DNA from: UBA961 sp014191195
GTDB taxonomy: Bacteria; Bacteroidota; Ignavibacteria; Kapaibacteriales; UBA961
Direction: 5' to 3'
Length of the DNA: 64,000 bases
Assembly: GCA_964204605.1 (NCBI GenBank)
Contig: OZ123195.1
Location: forward strand, 992,001 to 1,056,000
The notes under the pieces were generated by a model. The model was not told where the DNA came from. It was given only the letters and a program-made list of their open reading frames with translations, and did not search any database. Numbering within the stretch: the stretch's first letter is position 1; the number at the start of each line of letters is the position of its first letter. Made by a program: the position numbers and the translations under genes. Positions 62,396 through 64,000 of the stretch are shown here, piece by piece.

Positions 62396-64000
62396 GAATT
62401 GGCTCTTCATTATTTTTGGGAAGTTCTGGAATTCGATTTTCTATTGGTACATGTCCAGGAGATAATAGGTCTAATGAATCTTGTTCAGAGGGTTCAAAGC
62501 CAAAAGATGTTTGCCTATAACCTATGGTTGGATCTCTATAAATTTTGCCCATCATTCTGCCCCAAATTGGTGCAGCTGCTTTACCGCCTTGGGCATACCA
62601 ACCAGTAAATTTAATTCTTCGATCATCAAATCCAACCCACACTCCTGCTGCTAATTGTGGGGTTAAACCAATAAACCAAGCATCAGCATAATCATTTGTG
62701 GTTCCAGTTTTACCGGCTGCTTCAAATGGATAAAACTCTTTAACAGAGGCAGCGGTTCCACCTTGAACAACTCCTTTCATCATTTTTACCATTGCTTTTG
62801 CAATCGATGGTTGAAGGGCATCTGTTAACTGTAATTGTTTTTTTCTTTCATATAATATATTGCCTCTTCTGTCTTCAATTTTGGTAATAATGATAGGATC
62901 TATACTAATCCCTTGATTTAAAAAAGTACCAAATGCAGAAGTAATTTCTAAAGGAGTTATTTCTTCGGCTCCCAGTGCTAATGTAGGATAAGGATCTAAT
63001 TTAGATTTTATGCCCATTCTATAAGCTAGTGCAATTACTTCAGAAGGGCTAGTATATTCTGTAATTAACCGTGCTGCAACTGTATTAATAGAATATTTTA
63101 ATCCTGTAGATAAAGGAACGGGGCCACTTCCAGAGCCACTTGGACTCCAAATTCTTCCGCTTGGTAAAGTATAACTAAAAGGACCACTTTCTATCATTGT
63201 ACTTGGAGTTACACCATTGATCATTGCACTTGCATACACAAATGGTTTAAAGGATGAACCAGGTTGTCTTTTAATCTGAACTGCGTGATTTAGTGCATAT
63301 CGAGCTTCTTCTGTATATGTTCCAGTTTCTGTAGTCCCACCAATCATTGCTAGTATGAATCCTGTCAATGGATCAATAATATTTATCCCTGTCTGAATTG
63401 TGGTAGCTTTTCTCTTTACTGAATCTATGAACTTTGGATTATTCATTGCCAATTGAATCATTTGTGCTCTTTTTTGAGGATCTTTGTTTTGAATATACTC
63501 TGGTTTTTCTTTTACTGCTTGTGTAATGAGAAGTGAGAGCAGATTCGATTTATCGCGCCAGCTCCAATTTTGTCTGAAAACTGCTTGAAAATTCTTCATA
63601 TGTTCTGCTACAGCAATATTAGCATGTCTTTGCATAGTTGCATTCAGAGTTGTATGAATAATCAAGCCATCCCTGTATAGATTATATCCTTTTAAATTAT
63701 ATGTATCATCCTTTTCTAAAGTTTGACGTACTAATTCAACAAAATGTGGTGCAATACCTGCATCTTTATTACCAAAACTTGTTTTATTTAAATATACAGG
63801 TTGCATCAGTGCTTGATAATATTCATTTTCTTCAACAAATCCATTATCTGCCATCATTGACAGCACTAAATTTCTTCGATTAATTGCAGCTTCATAATTA
63901 GAGATAGAACTATAATTTTCTGGTGCTTTTAATAATGCTATCAAAAATGCACATTCAGAAATATTTAATTCATAGGGTAATTTATTGAAATATGCATTTG
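62388..64000 (-). CDS. Class A penicillin-binding protein, partial
   Basis: The frame is open through the right edge, so the N-terminus is missing. The residues before the first in-window TTG (63944) read NAYFNKLPYELNISECAFLI, the end of the transglycosylase domain, which shows that the gene continues beyond 64000. The transpeptidase domain has the SxxK motif (PGSSFKPFVYASAM), the SxN motif (YSINTVAARL), and KTG (AAGKTGTTNDYADAWF). It polymerises and cross-links peptidoglycan. The C-terminus is short (ELPKNNEEPIHE). The FAH gene follows with an overlap. Confidence 0.95.
   Translation of the reverse strand, partial: NAYFNKLPYELNISECAFLIALLKAPENYSSISNYEAAINRRNLVLSMMADNGFVEENEYYQALMQPVYLNKTSFGNKDAGIAPHFVELVRQTLEKDDTYNLKGYNLYRDGLIIHTTLNATMQRHANIAVAEHMKNFQAVFRQNWSWRDKSNLLSLLITQAVKEKPEYIQNKDPQKRAQMIQLAMNNPKFIDSVKRKATTIQTGINIIDPLTGFILAMIGGTTETGTYTEEARYALNHAVQIKRQPGSSFKPFVYASAMINGVTPSTMIESGPFSYTLPSGRIWSPSGSGSGPVPLSTGLKYSINTVAARLITEYTSPSEVIALAYRMGIKSKLDPYPTLALGAEEITPLEITSAFGTFLNQGISIDPIIITKIEDRRGNILYERKKQLQLTDALQPSIAKAMVKMMKGVVQGGTAASVKEFYPFEAAGKTGTTNDYADAWFIGLTPQLAAGVWVGFDDRRIKFTGWYAQGGKAAAPIWGRMMGKIYRDPTIGYRQTSFGFEPSEQDSLDLLSPGHVPIENRIPELPKNNEEPIHE

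Noticed and set aside
1..64000. tRNA, rRNA, CRISPR arrays, transposases, integrases or phage genes
   Set aside because: None was recognised on either strand when reading through; intergenic regions are mostly under 350 bp and explained by promoters, terminators or the riboswitch.

Overview
The window is an AT-rich (roughly one third G+C) bacterial chromosome segment, densely packed with genes on both strands. Gene content points to the Bacteroidota/FCB side of the tree, probably a Kapabacteria- or Ignavibacteria-like lineage (inference). The evidence is: three proteins with type IX secretion (T9SS) C-terminal sorting domains, a GWxTD-domain protein, DUF3098 and DUF3108 proteins, a membrane PASTA protein, and repeated -7 promoter boxes of the form TAnnTTTG, the signature of the Bacteroidota primary sigma factor. 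No rRNA, tRNA, CRISPR array, insertion sequence or phage gene was seen.

Layout. 1-3.9 kb: end of a LysM protein, a DUF3108 protein, the catalytic half of an IcmF-type B12-dependent acyl-CoA mutase, and a lipoprotein. 4-12.4 kb: rimO, then suhB-dapF-ruvC-nudix-FAD/Fe-S oxidoreductase on the plus strand, then a UMF1-type transporter. 12.4-16.4 kb: the cell-division cluster ftsQ-ftsA-ftsZ with a strong promoter and a strong terminator. 16.4-20.1 kb: a T9SS-sorted protein and purC-purB. 20.2-23 kb: DUF3098, DUF1232, a TetR regulator with a membrane partner, and an EamA transporter. 23-29.3 kb: a FemAB-like/glycosyltransferase trio, nuoA-nuoB cut off from the rest of complex I, an FKBP lipoprotein and a GT-C enzyme. 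29.3-35.2 kb: GWxTD, ruvX, DUF4197, pnuC, an outer-membrane protein, PASTA and nrnA. 35.2-42.4 kb: the classical fatty-acid operon DUF177-rpmF-plsX-fabH-fabD-fabG-acpP-fabF-rnc, with hairpin terminators on both sides of fabF. 42.6-53.1 kb: kynA, comF, a lipoprotein, tsaB, elaA, murE, rlpA, an M1 peptidase and ptsI. 53.1-64 kb, minus strand: PBP1A, an FAH-family hydrolase, an outer-membrane lipoprotein pair, SLBB/Wza, Wzz, then a cobalamin riboswitch leading into a secreted beta-propeller, a CobC-type phosphatase and rodA.

The most interesting unit is at 54.4-56.7 kb. A compact cobalamin riboswitch precedes a YVTN-like beta-propeller that carries a T9SS sorting tail, and an alpha-ribazole-phosphatase-like gene follows. 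This looks like a T9SS-delivered counterpart of the BtuG surface B12-capture protein of Bacteroides. The window also encodes a B12-dependent mutase half with no cobalamin-binding domain, so B12 is probably both scavenged and used. The rest is mostly core metabolism, envelope biogenesis and division.
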